Source: a bacterium
GTDB taxonomy: Bacteria > Cyanobacteriota > Vampirovibrionia > Gastranaerophilales > Gastranaerophilaceae
Direction: 5' to 3'
Assembly: GCA_017478515.1 (NCBI GenBank)
Contig: JAFVDH010000005.1
Span: 1-64,000, forward strand
Length of the DNA stretch: 64,000 bases
Shown piece after piece: positions 1 through 7,878 of the stretch. The notes beneath the pieces are model-generated. The model worked only from the letters and a program-made list of their open reading frames with translations, made no database searches and had not been told where the DNA came from. The position numbers and the translations under genes are program-made. Every line of letters begins with the position of its first letter. The stretch's first letter is position 1.

Positions 1-69
1 TATTTTTTCTATTGCTTCTGATTTTAACAATTCTTCTTTTTCTTGAACTGTATAAGGTTTTCTTTTCAT
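1..69 (-). CDS. Partial 5' end of an unidentified gene, possibly transposase-like
   Basis: Only the first 23 codons lie in the window; the frame stays open to the left edge. The peptide begins MKRKPYTVQEKEELLKSEAI. A strong AGGAGGT Shine-Dalgarno sits 5 bases before the ATG, which supports a genuine start. The basic, Lys/Glu-rich beginning recalls the N-termini of helix-turn-helix transposase subunits, but 23 residues cannot establish that. The perfect inverted repeat at 90-133 lies just upstream. Confidence 0.5.
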   Translation of the reverse strand, partial: MKRKPYTVQEKEELLKSEAIEKI

Positions 70-89
70 TTTTACCTCCTTATATATTA

Positions 90-133
90 AAACCCTAAAA
101 CTAGGTTTTTTATCTTGTCTAGTTTTAGGGTTT
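90..133 (-). terminator. Hairpin, probable terminator of the GGDEF/HD-GYP gene
   Basis: A perfect 15-bp inverted repeat (90-104 with 119-133, 14-base loop) follows the stop at 187. On the minus strand it ends in GGTTTTAATATA, a modest U-tract. It also sits directly before the Shine-Dalgarno of the gene at 1-69, so it could instead be an operator or the end of a mobile element. Confidence 0.5.
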
Positions 134-186
134 CAGTTCATTAAGAAGTCTTTTTTAAGTTATTTACCATTCATTATATATCAAAA

Positions 187-2037
187 CTAAATTGTTGTTG
201 AGATAGATGGAGCGATTTGGATGAATTTTCTAACCAATTCGGCATCCCATTGAATTCCTGCACCCATTCTTAAGATTTCACAAGCTTTTTCTACGCCTAA
301 ACCTTTTCTGTATGGTCTATCACTTATTAATGCGTGATATGTATCTGCAACAGCTACGATTCTTGCTGATAGAGGAATTTCTTCGCCTTTTAATTTGCAA
401 GGATAACCTGTTCCATCATAGTGTTCGTGGTGATATTTAACCATTGGGATTAAATCTTTTAATGCTTCATTTTGCATTAACACTTTTTCTGCTCCGATTG
501 TTGGGTGCTGTTTCATAACTTCCCATTCTTCATCAGACAAGTGAGTTGGTTTTTTCAAGATATTTTCAGGAATACCAATTTTACCTACGTCGTGTAATAA
601 TGCACCTAATGAAATTCTTTTTACTTCATTTTCAGGAAGATTGATTGCTCTTGCCAAAGCTTCTGCGTATTTAGAAACTGAAGTTGAGTGACCTTTTGTA
701 TAAGGGTCTTTTGCATCGATAGCACCTGCTAAAGATGTAGCCATTTCTTCCAAGTGAGTTTGAGAAATAATATCTTCGTTATTGAATTTTTGAAGTAATT
801 CTTCTTCAAAGTTTATACCTAATTGAGCATGACGTTTTGTTACAACATCTGCGAAAGATTTTAAAGCCATATCATCCCAGAAGTTAAAGTCTGAAGAACT
901 AATGATAGCACTCATACCGTCTTTGTAACCTTTAGATTGAGAAATATACATAGCTTGTTCAGCTAAGATTAATAATTTTTCTTGGTCTTTAGCACATTGA
1001 GGGTAATTAGCGATACCAACAGAAACTTTAACAGGGCCGATATCATCAACGAAACAGCAAGATAAGCTGTAAGTCAAATATTCAGCGATATATTTAGCTT
1101 CAGCAGTAGTTGTATCAGGTAAGATGATAGCGATTTCATCTCCGCCATAACGGCCTGCTGTATCATTTGGTCTGATATTTTGTTTTACTTTTTCTGCAAC
1201 CAATTTAATAATTTCGTCGCCTTTAGCATGACCTAATTCTCTATTGATTTTAGAAATATTATTAACATCCATCATTATAACTGAAACTTCTTTTTCAGAT
1301 TTTTCAGCTTTTGTTAATTCTTGAGACAAGATTTCTTGGAAACCTCTGTGGTTGTGTAAAGAAGTCAAGCTGTCTGTATTAGCATGTTCATAAGCTTTTT
1401 CCAACAAATCTGCATTATGCATAAATAATGCATAGTGATTAGAGATTAATGAATATAAATCGATATTTTCATTAACGTTGTTATCACCGATAATCATAAC
1501 ACCTAAGCATTCATTAACAGAAATCAAAGGCAATATAGCAACTTTTGGTTGTTGTAAATATGATAATTTTAAGAATTTAGAATCATGTTTAACGATTGGT
1601 TTTTGAGAATTAAAACATTCAACAATCGGATTAGAATCGTCTGATAAGAAAACTCTTGAAGAATAAGTACCTCCAACTTTATCAGTCAATTTAATGTTAA
1701 TACATTTAGATTGAGGTTGGAACAAACCTATTGCAGTGAAGAAACAGTTGATTTTCTTAGTCATAAAGTTATGTAATGACGCATAAAAATCGCTAACAGT
1801 AGTTTTGCCTGTTAAAGCAGCATTTAAAAATTGAATAACATCTCTGTAATCTAATTCTTTGTTAGTATTTACAGTATCAAAAGTATGATTATAACCGCAA
1901 TATAATCTGTTAGAAGAAGTTCTTGTAGTAGTCATCGGTGTGCGATGAGCAATTCCGTTGCGAGCAATCGGATTTGAAACCAATGATTTCACATATAAAA
2001 CTTCTTTTTCCTCTTTAATAATATCTGTTTTATTCAA
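187..2037 (-). CDS. GAF-GGDEF-HD-GYP c-di-GMP signalling protein
   Basis: A cytoplasmic protein (616 aa) that by family could both make and degrade cyclic di-GMP. A GAF-like sensor region covers about residues 60-210. The GGDEF domain follows, with GGDEI at 298-302 (Phe replaced by Ile) and an intact RxxD inhibitory site (RPND, 289-292) five residues before it. The C-terminal HD-GYP domain has HDVGK at 482-486 and HHEHYDGTGYP at 536-546, so the phosphodiesterase half looks catalytically complete. No membrane segment is visible. The start is a TTG, with AAAGG about 9 bases upstream; the next Met is at residue 35. It stands alone, with a hairpin after it. Whether the Ile in GGDEI still permits cyclase activity cannot be read from sequence. 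Confidence 0.9.
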   Translation of the reverse strand: MNKTDIIKEEKEVLYVKSLVSNPIARNGIAHRTPMTTTRTSSNRLYCGYNHTFDTVNTNKELDYRDVIQFLNAALTGKTTVSDFYASLHNFMTKKINCFFTAIGLFQPQSKCINIKLTDKVGGTYSSRVFLSDDSNPIVECFNSQKPIVKHDSKFLKLSYLQQPKVAILPLISVNECLGVMIIGDNNVNENIDLYSLISNHYALFMHNADLLEKAYEHANTDSLTSLHNHRGFQEILSQELTKAEKSEKEVSVIMMDVNNISKINRELGHAKGDEIIKLVAEKVKQNIRPNDTAGRYGGDEIAIILPDTTTAEAKYIAEYLTYSLSCCFVDDIGPVKVSVGIANYPQCAKDQEKLLILAEQAMYISQSKGYKDGMSAIISSSDFNFWDDMALKSFADVVTKRHAQLGINFEEELLQKFNNEDIISQTHLEEMATSLAGAIDAKDPYTKGHSTSVSKYAEALARAINLPENEVKRISLGALLHDVGKIGIPENILKKPTHLSDEEWEVMKQHPTIGAEKVLMQNEALKDLIPMVKYHHEHYDGTGYPCKLKGEEIPLSARIVAVADTYHALISDRPYRKGLGVEKACEILRMGAGIQWDAELVRKFIQIAPSISTTI

Positions 2038-2227
2038 TCTTGTGCCTTTACGATTAACTATATAAATATAAAAACCATGACATTAAAATAATTGCTATGT
2101 GGATTAAAATTTGTTAAAAGATTATGTATTTTTCACGAAATTATTATACAAAAATTTACAATTCAGGGCAACAAATTTTTACATAACTTAATATGCCTCA
2201 AAAAGAAAAAGTTAAAACTATACCTAA

Positions 2228-2986
2228 TTAATTTTCAATAACGTCAACACTTTTTATTTTTTTTGAAGTATGGGTTTGAATATACTTATTTAATAATTCG
2301 TAGCAAACCTTACAAACTTTTTCCGTAGCTTTTTTGTCGTAATCGCTTTCATAGTTGAAATCGAATTGTTCCATAGCTTGTAAAAAGTCTCTGATTTTAT
2401 AGTGTAATTTTTTACTTATTTTAAAAGTTTCGTTACAGTCCTTGCAAATAACGCCGCCCATTTGAGTTGAAAAATACATATCTTCATTCAAAATTTGTTC
2501 ACGGCAGCACAAGCAAGTATCCAGTTCTATACCAAAACCTGCAACAAGCATTAATTTTAATTGAAATTTAATAACAGCAATTAAAATATCTTTTTTAGAT
2601 GTCGATACAGAAATACGTTCAAGAGCCTTGTAAAATAATTCATAAACCTCATCTGACGATGGATCATCTTCAACACCAAATGCGGCAACCAATTCAGAAA
2701 GATAAATAGAATAGAATAATTTATCCATGTCCTTTCTGCTTGCGGAAAAAGTATTCAACGCCTCTGCCTGACAAATAGTGCTCATATTTTTTCCTTTATT
2801 AAGCATCAATCTGTTCGCAACAAGAGCGTCCATACGTGCACCCAATTTACTTTTAGGCTTTTTAACGCCTTTTGCCACACCTTTAATCAAGCCTTTTTCT
2901 TTGGAATACATAACAACAATCTTGTCAGATTCCGAAAGAGGATAAGATTTCAAATTAATAGCGTCGCATACAAAACTATTATTCAT
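2228..2986 (-). CDS. recO: DNA repair protein RecO
   Basis: RecO (252 aa) helps load RecA in the RecFOR recombinational repair pathway. The N-terminal OB-fold region is recognisable (start MNNSFVCDAINLKSYPLSES, then KEKGLIKGVAKGVKKPKSKLG). A C-terminal zinc-binding segment contains CLCC and CKDC pairs plus a later CKVC. The open frame extends 36 codons further upstream, but that extension lies inside pilT. The ATG at 2986 matches the family start and overlaps the pilT stop by 8 bases, which suggests translational coupling. Length fits the family. Confidence 0.93.
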   Translation of the reverse strand: MNNSFVCDAINLKSYPLSESDKIVVMYSKEKGLIKGVAKGVKKPKSKLGARMDALVANRLMLNKGKNMSTICQAEALNTFSASRKDMDKLFYSIYLSELVAAFGVEDDPSSDEVYELFYKALERISVSTSKKDILIAVIKFQLKLMLVAGFGIELDTCLCCREQILNEDMYFSTQMGGVICKDCNETFKISKKLHYKIRDFLQAMEQFDFNYESDYDKKATEKVCKVCYELLNKYIQTHTSKKIKSVDVIEN

Positions 2987-4082
2987 AATAATTATTACCC
3001 TGATTTTCAGTACCTCTAAACACGCCTCTAAGCATTTGATTAAATTCGTTTTTATTGTCAGAGGCCTCAAGAGCATATTCTTGAGTAATAACACCCTCTC
3101 TAAGCAAATTAAATAAAGATGCGTTCATAGTAACCATGTCATCACTGCCGGTACGCATAATATCATAAATTTCATCAAGTTTATTTTTAATAATATAATC
3201 TTTAATAGTAGGAGTTGAAATCATAATTTCAACAATAGGTCGTCTACCTGAACCATGAGCGACTTTAACAAGTTTTTGAGCGATAATACCTCTTATGGTA
3301 TTAGCAAGCTGATCACGGATTAAATCTCTATCTTGCGGGTCAAACATATTTATAATACGGTTAATAGTTTGAGTTGCATCATTTGTATGGAGAGATGCCA
3401 AAACGAGGTGGCCTGTCTCAGCAGCTTTCAAAGCCGCATTTGCAGTATCTCTGTCACGAATTTCACCGATAAGAATAACATCCGGGTCTTGTCTTAAGGC
3501 ATATTTGATACCGTCATTAAAAGAGGAAGTATCAATTTCAACTTGACGCTGAGAAATAATACTTAATTTATTTGAAAACATATACTCAATAGGGTCTTCA
3601 ACAGTAATAATATGCTTAGGATACTTAACATTAATATGTTCAATAATAGAGGCAAGCGTAGTAGACTTACCGGACCCTGTAGGCCCTGTTACAAGAACAA
3701 TTCCGTTATTTAAATCCGCAAAATTTTGAATAACGGACGGAAGATTTAATTCCGTAACTTGTCTGATATTAAACGAAATTAAACGAAGAGTCAGTGCAAA
3801 ATGGCCTAATTGACGGCTTAAATTTACACGAAATCTTGAAACAGCAGGTAATTCATAAGAAAAGTCTAAATCCATATTTTTTTTGATATCGTTAATATCG
3901 TACGACGGAAGTAAGGTCATAATTGAACGTTCCAAATCTTCATCATCCAGAAAATCCATATCAATTTTAACCATTTTACCGTCTTTTCTTAAAACAGGTC
4001 TTTCGCCAACATGCAAGTGTACATCCGAAGCTCCGGTTTTAACAGCCTGCTTTAAAAAAGTTCTTATATTAAAATTTCCCAC
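2979..4082 (-). CDS. pilT: Type IV pilus retraction ATPase PilT
   Basis: PilT is the cytoplasmic hexameric ATPase that depolymerises type IV pili and powers twitching. Visible motifs are GASDVHLHVGERP near the N-terminus, Walker A GPTGSGKST (about 133-141), the Asp box (TVEDPIEY), Walker B DPDVILIGEIRD (about 199-210) and the His box TGHLVLASLHTND (about 223-235). The start is the GTG at 4082, which has GGAGG 8 bases upstream; the frame extends 18 codons further but without a ribosome site. The gene reads directly into recO. A pilin gene lies at 5235-5876 and the prepilin peptidase at 52049-52969. Confidence 0.93.
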   Translation of the reverse strand: MGNFNIRTFLKQAVKTGASDVHLHVGERPVLRKDGKMVKIDMDFLDDEDLERSIMTLLPSYDINDIKKNMDLDFSYELPAVSRFRVNLSRQLGHFALTLRLISFNIRQVTELNLPSVIQNFADLNNGIVLVTGPTGSGKSTTLASIIEHINVKYPKHIITVEDPIEYMFSNKLSIISQRQVEIDTSSFNDGIKYALRQDPDVILIGEIRDRDTANAALKAAETGHLVLASLHTNDATQTINRIINMFDPQDRDLIRDQLANTIRGIIAQKLVKVAHGSGRRPIVEIMISTPTIKDYIIKNKLDEIYDIMRTGSDDMVTMNASLFNLLREGVITQEYALEASDNKNEFNQMLRGVFRGTENQGNNYYE

Positions 4083-4147
4083 TGAATAATCCTCCAAAAT
4101 TATTTTATCATTACGAAAGAAAAAATACAAAAACATTACAAATACTT

Positions 4148-4181
4148 AAAATAAAAAGCGATAAAGCAAAGCTCTATCGCT
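4148..4181 (-). terminator. Rho-independent terminator of the 153-aa gene
   Basis: A 7-bp stem (4157-4163 with 4175-4181) on the minus strand is followed by TTTTTATTTT, just after the stop at 4228. Confidence 0.75.
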
Positions 4182-4227
4182 AATTGTAGTTTGATAGTTA
4201 AGTTTATTGGTTAATAGTTTAAGTTAC

Positions 4228-4689
4228 TTACTTATTTAAATAATTAGTTTTACCTATACCAAAGGCTGTTGTTGCAGCTCTTACGCCACCGTAAATTGCG
4301 GTTGCCGCACCTAAAATATTAGAAACTTTTCCTTTTGTTACAAGAGTTGCAGCAGAGAGTGCTAACGGAACAATATTTTCTGCCAAAGAAGTGAAAGCAC
4401 CTGCTATATAACCCTTTGCCTGAGCGAAACCGTTACGAATTCCGCCAAATAAACCACCCTTCATTTCGGCATCAAGACGAACCTGCTGAAGTTTAGAGTC
4501 AATCGTGCTAGTACTGTTTAAAGTTTTAGAGTCCATATATGCATCACAGGCGGAATTTGCAAGCTGATTTTTGCTATAAGTTTGTGCCTGAATTTTACCG
4601 TACTGATGAGCATCGTAAAGAGCCGCACCCAACCCGGCTACACCCACGCCTTTTGCTAAGACTTTTGTAATTCCTGCCGAAACATTCAT
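4228..4689 (-). CDS. Hypothetical Gly/Ala-rich protein, likely membrane-associated
   Basis: Not recognised (153 aa). An N-terminal Gly/Ala-rich stretch (residues 8-24) and a C-terminal half rich in Ala, Gly, Val and Thr could form hydrophobic helices. The middle (about 30-80) is polar and helical with one Cys. There is no Sec signal with a cleavage site. The ATG has AAGGA upstream and its own terminator follows, so it appears to be a real monocistronic gene. In size and composition it resembles the 183-aa protein at 17890-18441, but it lacks that protein's AFKG tag. Confidence 0.65.
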   Translation of the reverse strand: MNVSAGITKVLAKGVGVAGLGAALYDAHQYGKIQAQTYSKNQLANSACDAYMDSKTLNSTSTIDSKLQQVRLDAEMKGGLFGGIRNGFAQAKGYIAGAFTSLAENIVPLALSAATLVTKGKVSNILGAATAIYGGVRAATTAFGIGKTNYLNK

Positions 4690-4839
4690 AATAAATTTTT
4701 CCTTAACCTACATGATAACACATGCAATTTATTTAACTAACACTACACTTATATAAAGTATTTTTGAACATGAAAATTGCGTTTTATAAAATTATTGTTA
4801 ACAAATATTACAAAGATATAAAAAAGCCGATTTAAAGAA

Positions 4840-4845
4840 TATAAT
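4840..4845 (+). promoter_or_regulatory. -10 box for a leaderless transcript
   Basis: A perfect TATAAT ends 6 bases before the ATG at 4852. A start site 7 bases downstream would fall on the A of the ATG, and no Shine-Dalgarno exists. Confidence 0.5.
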
Positions 4846-4851
4846 AAAATT

Positions 4852-5160
4852 ATGGAAAACATTTTTGACAACAAACCCGAAAGACTATGCCTGCATTGTA
4901 AAAAATGCGGAAACGACGAAGGGTTTATAAAAGATTTTTATGAAAAACCTCCTGAGGGCTGCGGATATGAGGGCTGGTTTTTCCTTGAATGGGAAAAATA
5001 TAAACAAAATATCCGAAAACTAAAAGAAAGATTATTGGTATTGGAGGTTCAGCTAAAAAACTGTAAAGACTCAAAAAAAGCAACAAAAATTGCATCAGAC
5101 ATACAAAAAACAAAAGATAAAATTAAAGGCTTTAATTCAATCGGGCCGACAGATTTATAA
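4852..5160 (+). CDS. Hypothetical small Cys-rich protein with coiled coil
   Basis: Not recognised (102 aa). The first 40 residues contain CLHCKKC and a later EGCGY, four cysteines that could bind zinc. The C-terminal half (KYKQNIRKLKERLLVLEVQL onward) is a Lys/Glu-rich predicted coiled coil. There is no signal peptide or membrane segment. No Shine-Dalgarno precedes the ATG, but a TATAAT ends 6 bases before it, so a leaderless mRNA is likely. A strong bidirectional terminator follows. Confidence 0.65.
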   Translation: MENIFDNKPERLCLHCKKCGNDEGFIKDFYEKPPEGCGYEGWFFLEWEKYKQNIRKLKERLLVLEVQLKNCKDSKKATKIASDIQKTKDKIKGFNSIGPTDL

Positions 5161-5167
5161 AATAAAA

Positions 5168-5203
5168 AAAAGGAAGAGGAAACAAATGTTTCCTCTTCCT
5201 TTT
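5168..5203. terminator. Bidirectional terminator
   Basis: A perfect 16-bp inverted repeat (5168-5183 with 5188-5203), 4-base loop, A/T tracts on both sides. It separates the convergent genes ending at 5160 and 5235. Confidence 0.9.
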
Positions 5204-5234
5204 AAACTTTAGCAAAAACTAAGAACAAATGAGA

Positions 5235-5876
5235 CTAGTTTTCAAATAACACGTACTTAGCAGCTTGTCCGTTAGGTTGAACTTGTTGGTCAGCCATAAA
5301 TATAGAGAACTGGTCAAAAATACCTGCGTTGTTAGGATTACACTGAGTACCACCACCATCAGTAGTTGCATCTTTCTTTTGAGTACCACCACAGTTAGAC
5401 AAATAATTTGGAGCACGAGTACCATTTACGTCAACAATACCTTTACAAATATTTGCTCTACTATTTTGACCTACACGACAATTTTGAGAAGAAGCAGGAA
5501 ACGACAAAACCATACCATCCGCAAAAAATATCGTATAATTGTTAGCTGCTCCAGAGTGGAACATACGTTCAACAGCCGTATCATCACTATTACCATAAGC
5601 CGTTTTTGTAACGTGCATTCTGTTAATAAATATACCCAAAATTGATTGAGTAGGGTTTGTACCGGTTGATGTTGTATCAGAGAAATCAATATAATTCAAC
5701 GCAACACTCATTGTAATAGCTTGGTTTGTAGTAGAAAGAATTTTTTTGAACCCTGTTTTAAATTCCATTTTATTAGTATTTGTCATCAATGTTGGAATAG
5801 TCATCGCTGCAACAGTACCGATAATTGCTAACGTGATTAAAACTTCCGCTAAGGTGAAACCCGATTTTCTGTTCAT
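5235..5876 (-). CDS. Type IV pilin-like prepilin
   Basis: The start MNRKSG followed by FTLAEVLITLAIIG is a class III (type IV) prepilin signal: cleavage would fall after Gly6, leaving N-terminal Phe, with Glu at position 5 of the mature protein. The hydrophobic helix spans about residues 7-30. The C-terminal domain is polar, Gly/Asn/Thr-rich, with four cysteines that could form disulfides. It has AAGGA upstream. The prepilin peptidase at 52049-52969 is the obvious processing enzyme and PilT (2979-4082) the retraction motor. It could be a major pilin, a minor pilin or a pseudopilin; the sequence does not decide. Confidence 0.88.
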   Translation of the reverse strand: MNRKSGFTLAEVLITLAIIGTVAAMTIPTLMTNTNKMEFKTGFKKILSTTNQAITMSVALNYIDFSDTTSTGTNPTQSILGIFINRMHVTKTAYGNSDDTAVERMFHSGAANNYTIFFADGMVLSFPASSQNCRVGQNSRANICKGIVDVNGTRAPNYLSNCGGTQKKDATTDGGGTQCNPNNAGIFDQFSIFMADQQVQPNGQAAKYVLFEN

Positions 5877-6122
5877 AAAATAATCCTTTTTTACTAATTG
5901 CGATTAATATACTTATGCTACCACTAACTTATTTTAAAATCAACATATAGGATAAAATGTCATCTAAAAGAAGTAGTTATTGCACTAAATGCTTACATTA
6001 ATATTATACCATAGTATTAGTGTTTTATAACACCTAAGAATTATATGTGTTACATTACTTTACAATAGGCATTTTTACAAAAGCTGAAATTCAGCAAAAA
6101 CAAGGTTCTTCAGAAATAAGCC

Positions 6123-6149
6123 AAAAACCATGTCATGACATGTTTTTCA
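6123..6149. repeat. CATGTC-core palindrome overlapping a stop codon
   Basis: A perfect 14-bp palindrome at 6129-6142 is flanked by A5C and T5 arms and contains the stop codon of the flavoprotein gene. Its arms resemble the perfect hairpin at 40908-40939 (GAAAA, CATGT, ACATG, GTTTT in order). It may serve as the 3' hairpin of the minus-strand transcript. Confidence 0.5.
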
Positions 6150-7308
6150 GGATAGCAATACCTGTCAAACACCCTGTACTCCAGCAGTTCTGCAGGTTGT
6201 ACCCGCCGCAAAACCCATCCACATCAAGAATTTCGCCGCAAAAATACAGATTTTTAACCAATTTAGACTCTAAATTTGAATCTATTTCATCAAGATTTAC
6301 ACCCCCGGAAAACACCGTCTCTCCGCCATTTCTGACACATATAAACGTTATCTCAAATGAGCACAAACTCTCAAGAAGTAATACTTTAGTATTACCATTG
6401 AATGCTCCACACTTTGTCTCAGGATTTATTTTTAACTTTTGAAGAAAATATTTTACAAAAGATTTTGGCAGATATTCAGATAAAACATTCTTAATATTCT
6501 TACTCCCGCTGCTTTTTAAGCTATTTTCAAAATCCTCCTCATTTTCAATTAATTTTATTTTCACCGAATACGGATATACTTCTCTGGAATTAATTGAGGA
6601 AAGTTGAAAAATAACAGGCCCCGACACTCCATTATCAGTAAACAGCATATCACCCTTAAGAATTATTTTTTTATGTTTAAGAATTATATTTTTTAAAACT
6701 ACTCCTTTTAGAGTACTAAAATTATCCTCAGTAACCAAACCGCACAAGGCAGGTTTTAATTCAGTCACTTTATGCGGAAGCATATTTAAAAACTGTAACC
6801 CCGAATGTGTACCAATAGCAACAACAACATAATCAAAAATGTATTTATTATTTTCTGTTTTTACATAAAACTTGTCATCAATTTTTTGAAGACCCAAAAC
6901 TTTTTCTTTAATAAATTTAGTCGTCTTAAGCTGTGACAGCATTTTTTCCCGCACATCAGCAGCAGAATTCGAAACGGGGAAAATTCTTCCGTCGTCCTGA
7001 GTATAAGTTTTAACCCCAATTTTTTCAAAAAATGACAGAGTATCAACAGTAGAAAATCTTGAAAAAACCGAATAAAGAAATTTTTCCCCTCTCGGATAAG
7101 CCTTTGCCAGTTCCTTAAAATCATATTCGGCATGTGCAAGATTACATCTGCCGCCGCCAGTAGCAAGCAATGTCTTAAGCGGTTTTGACATCTCAAAAAA
7201 GCTGACATCACAAAAATCTTTTATAGTGATACCGCACATACATCCCGACGGGCCCGCACCTATAATGGCAACTTTAGGTTTTCTCTTACAAGTCAACCCT
7301 TGTTCCAT
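6133..7308 (-). CDS. HI0933/BaiN-family FAD-dependent oxidoreductase
   Basis: A cytoplasmic flavoprotein (391 aa) of the YhiN/HI0933/BaiN family. The N-terminal Rossmann motif is VAIIGAGPSG (about residues 13-22). The family motif ATGGGRCNLAH lies about 30 residues later, and the C-terminal FAD motif GGYNLQNCWSTG is present. Members bind FAD and probably reduce unsaturated substrates; the substrate here is unknown. It starts inside folK (23-base overlap), so the two are probably co-transcribed. The stop lies within a palindrome. Confidence 0.85.
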   Translation of the reverse strand: MEQGLTCKRKPKVAIIGAGPSGCMCGITIKDFCDVSFFEMSKPLKTLLATGGGRCNLAHAEYDFKELAKAYPRGEKFLYSVFSRFSTVDTLSFFEKIGVKTYTQDDGRIFPVSNSAADVREKMLSQLKTTKFIKEKVLGLQKIDDKFYVKTENNKYIFDYVVVAIGTHSGLQFLNMLPHKVTELKPALCGLVTEDNFSTLKGVVLKNIILKHKKIILKGDMLFTDNGVSGPVIFQLSSINSREVYPYSVKIKLIENEEDFENSLKSSGSKNIKNVLSEYLPKSFVKYFLQKLKINPETKCGAFNGNTKVLLLESLCSFEITFICVRNGGETVFSGGVNLDEIDSNLESKLVKNLYFCGEILDVDGFCGGYNLQNCWSTGCLTGIAILKNMS

Positions 7309-7792
7309 ATAAAAATACCATCTCAGGGTTTTCTAATTCTTCATGAAGTTCCATGACAGTCTTTTTTAATTCCGGATGAACAAAGTCCGGAGACAACTCT
7401 AACATAGGTACAAGCGTAAACGCACGTTTATGAAAATATTTATGAGGAATTATTAAATCTTCCGTATATACTATTTCTTTATCATAAAATAATATATCAA
7501 TATCTATTGTTCTATCGCCGTAGAAACCCTCTGACTCTCTATCTCTGCCCAATTTTTCCTCAACCTGATTACACAATTTTAGTAAATCATGAGGAGTATA
7601 GCTCGTTTTTATCTCTATCACGGCATTAACAAACCAATTGCTTGTATCAGTCTGCCAAGGTTCTGTTTCATAAAAGGCCGACGTACGTATTAAATCAACC
7701 TGTTTATCTTCATTTAATAAACTGGTCGCCTGTTGGATAAAACCAACTCTATCGCCTTTATTTGAACCTAAACTTAAATATACTAATGCCAT
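7286..7792 (-). CDS. folK: 2-amino-4-hydroxy-6-hydroxymethyldihydropteridine pyrophosphokinase
   Basis: FolK (168 aa) transfers pyrophosphate from ATP to hydroxymethyl-dihydropterin in folate synthesis. Family motifs are LSLGSNKGDR at the N-terminus, TSAFYETEPW, FVNAVIEI, and GDRTIDIDILFYD with the Mg-binding DxD, then IPHKYFHKRAFTLVPM. Length is normal. No other folate gene is adjacent; the next gene is the flavoprotein, overlapping by 23 bases. There is no Shine-Dalgarno before the ATG. A minus-strand TTGACA lies 29 bases upstream, so a short-leader transcript is possible. Confidence 0.95.
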   Translation of the reverse strand: MALVYLSLGSNKGDRVGFIQQATSLLNEDKQVDLIRTSAFYETEPWQTDTSNWFVNAVIEIKTSYTPHDLLKLCNQVEEKLGRDRESEGFYGDRTIDIDILFYDKEIVYTEDLIIPHKYFHKRAFTLVPMLELSPDFVHPELKKTVMELHEELENPEMVFLYGTRVDL

Positions 7793-7820
7793 ACATTACA
7801 TGTACAAAAAATTTCAAAAT

Positions 7821-7872
7821 TTGTCAATCATATTAACAATGTATAATAATATTTTTCAATATCTGTTATAAT
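7821..7872 (+). promoter_or_regulatory. Promoter region of the GH38 gene
   Basis: TTGTCA (7821-7826) and TATAAT (7842-7847) with a 15-base spacer form one candidate. A second TATAAT (7867-7872) ends exactly 6 bases before the ATG at 7879 and would give a leaderless mRNA. No Shine-Dalgarno is present. Confidence 0.5.
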
Positions 7873-7878
7873 AATGTT

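Noticed and set aside
2987-3094. 36-codon N-terminal extension of recO
   Set aside because: It lies inside pilT and lacks a ribosome site; RecO homologues begin at the inner Met.
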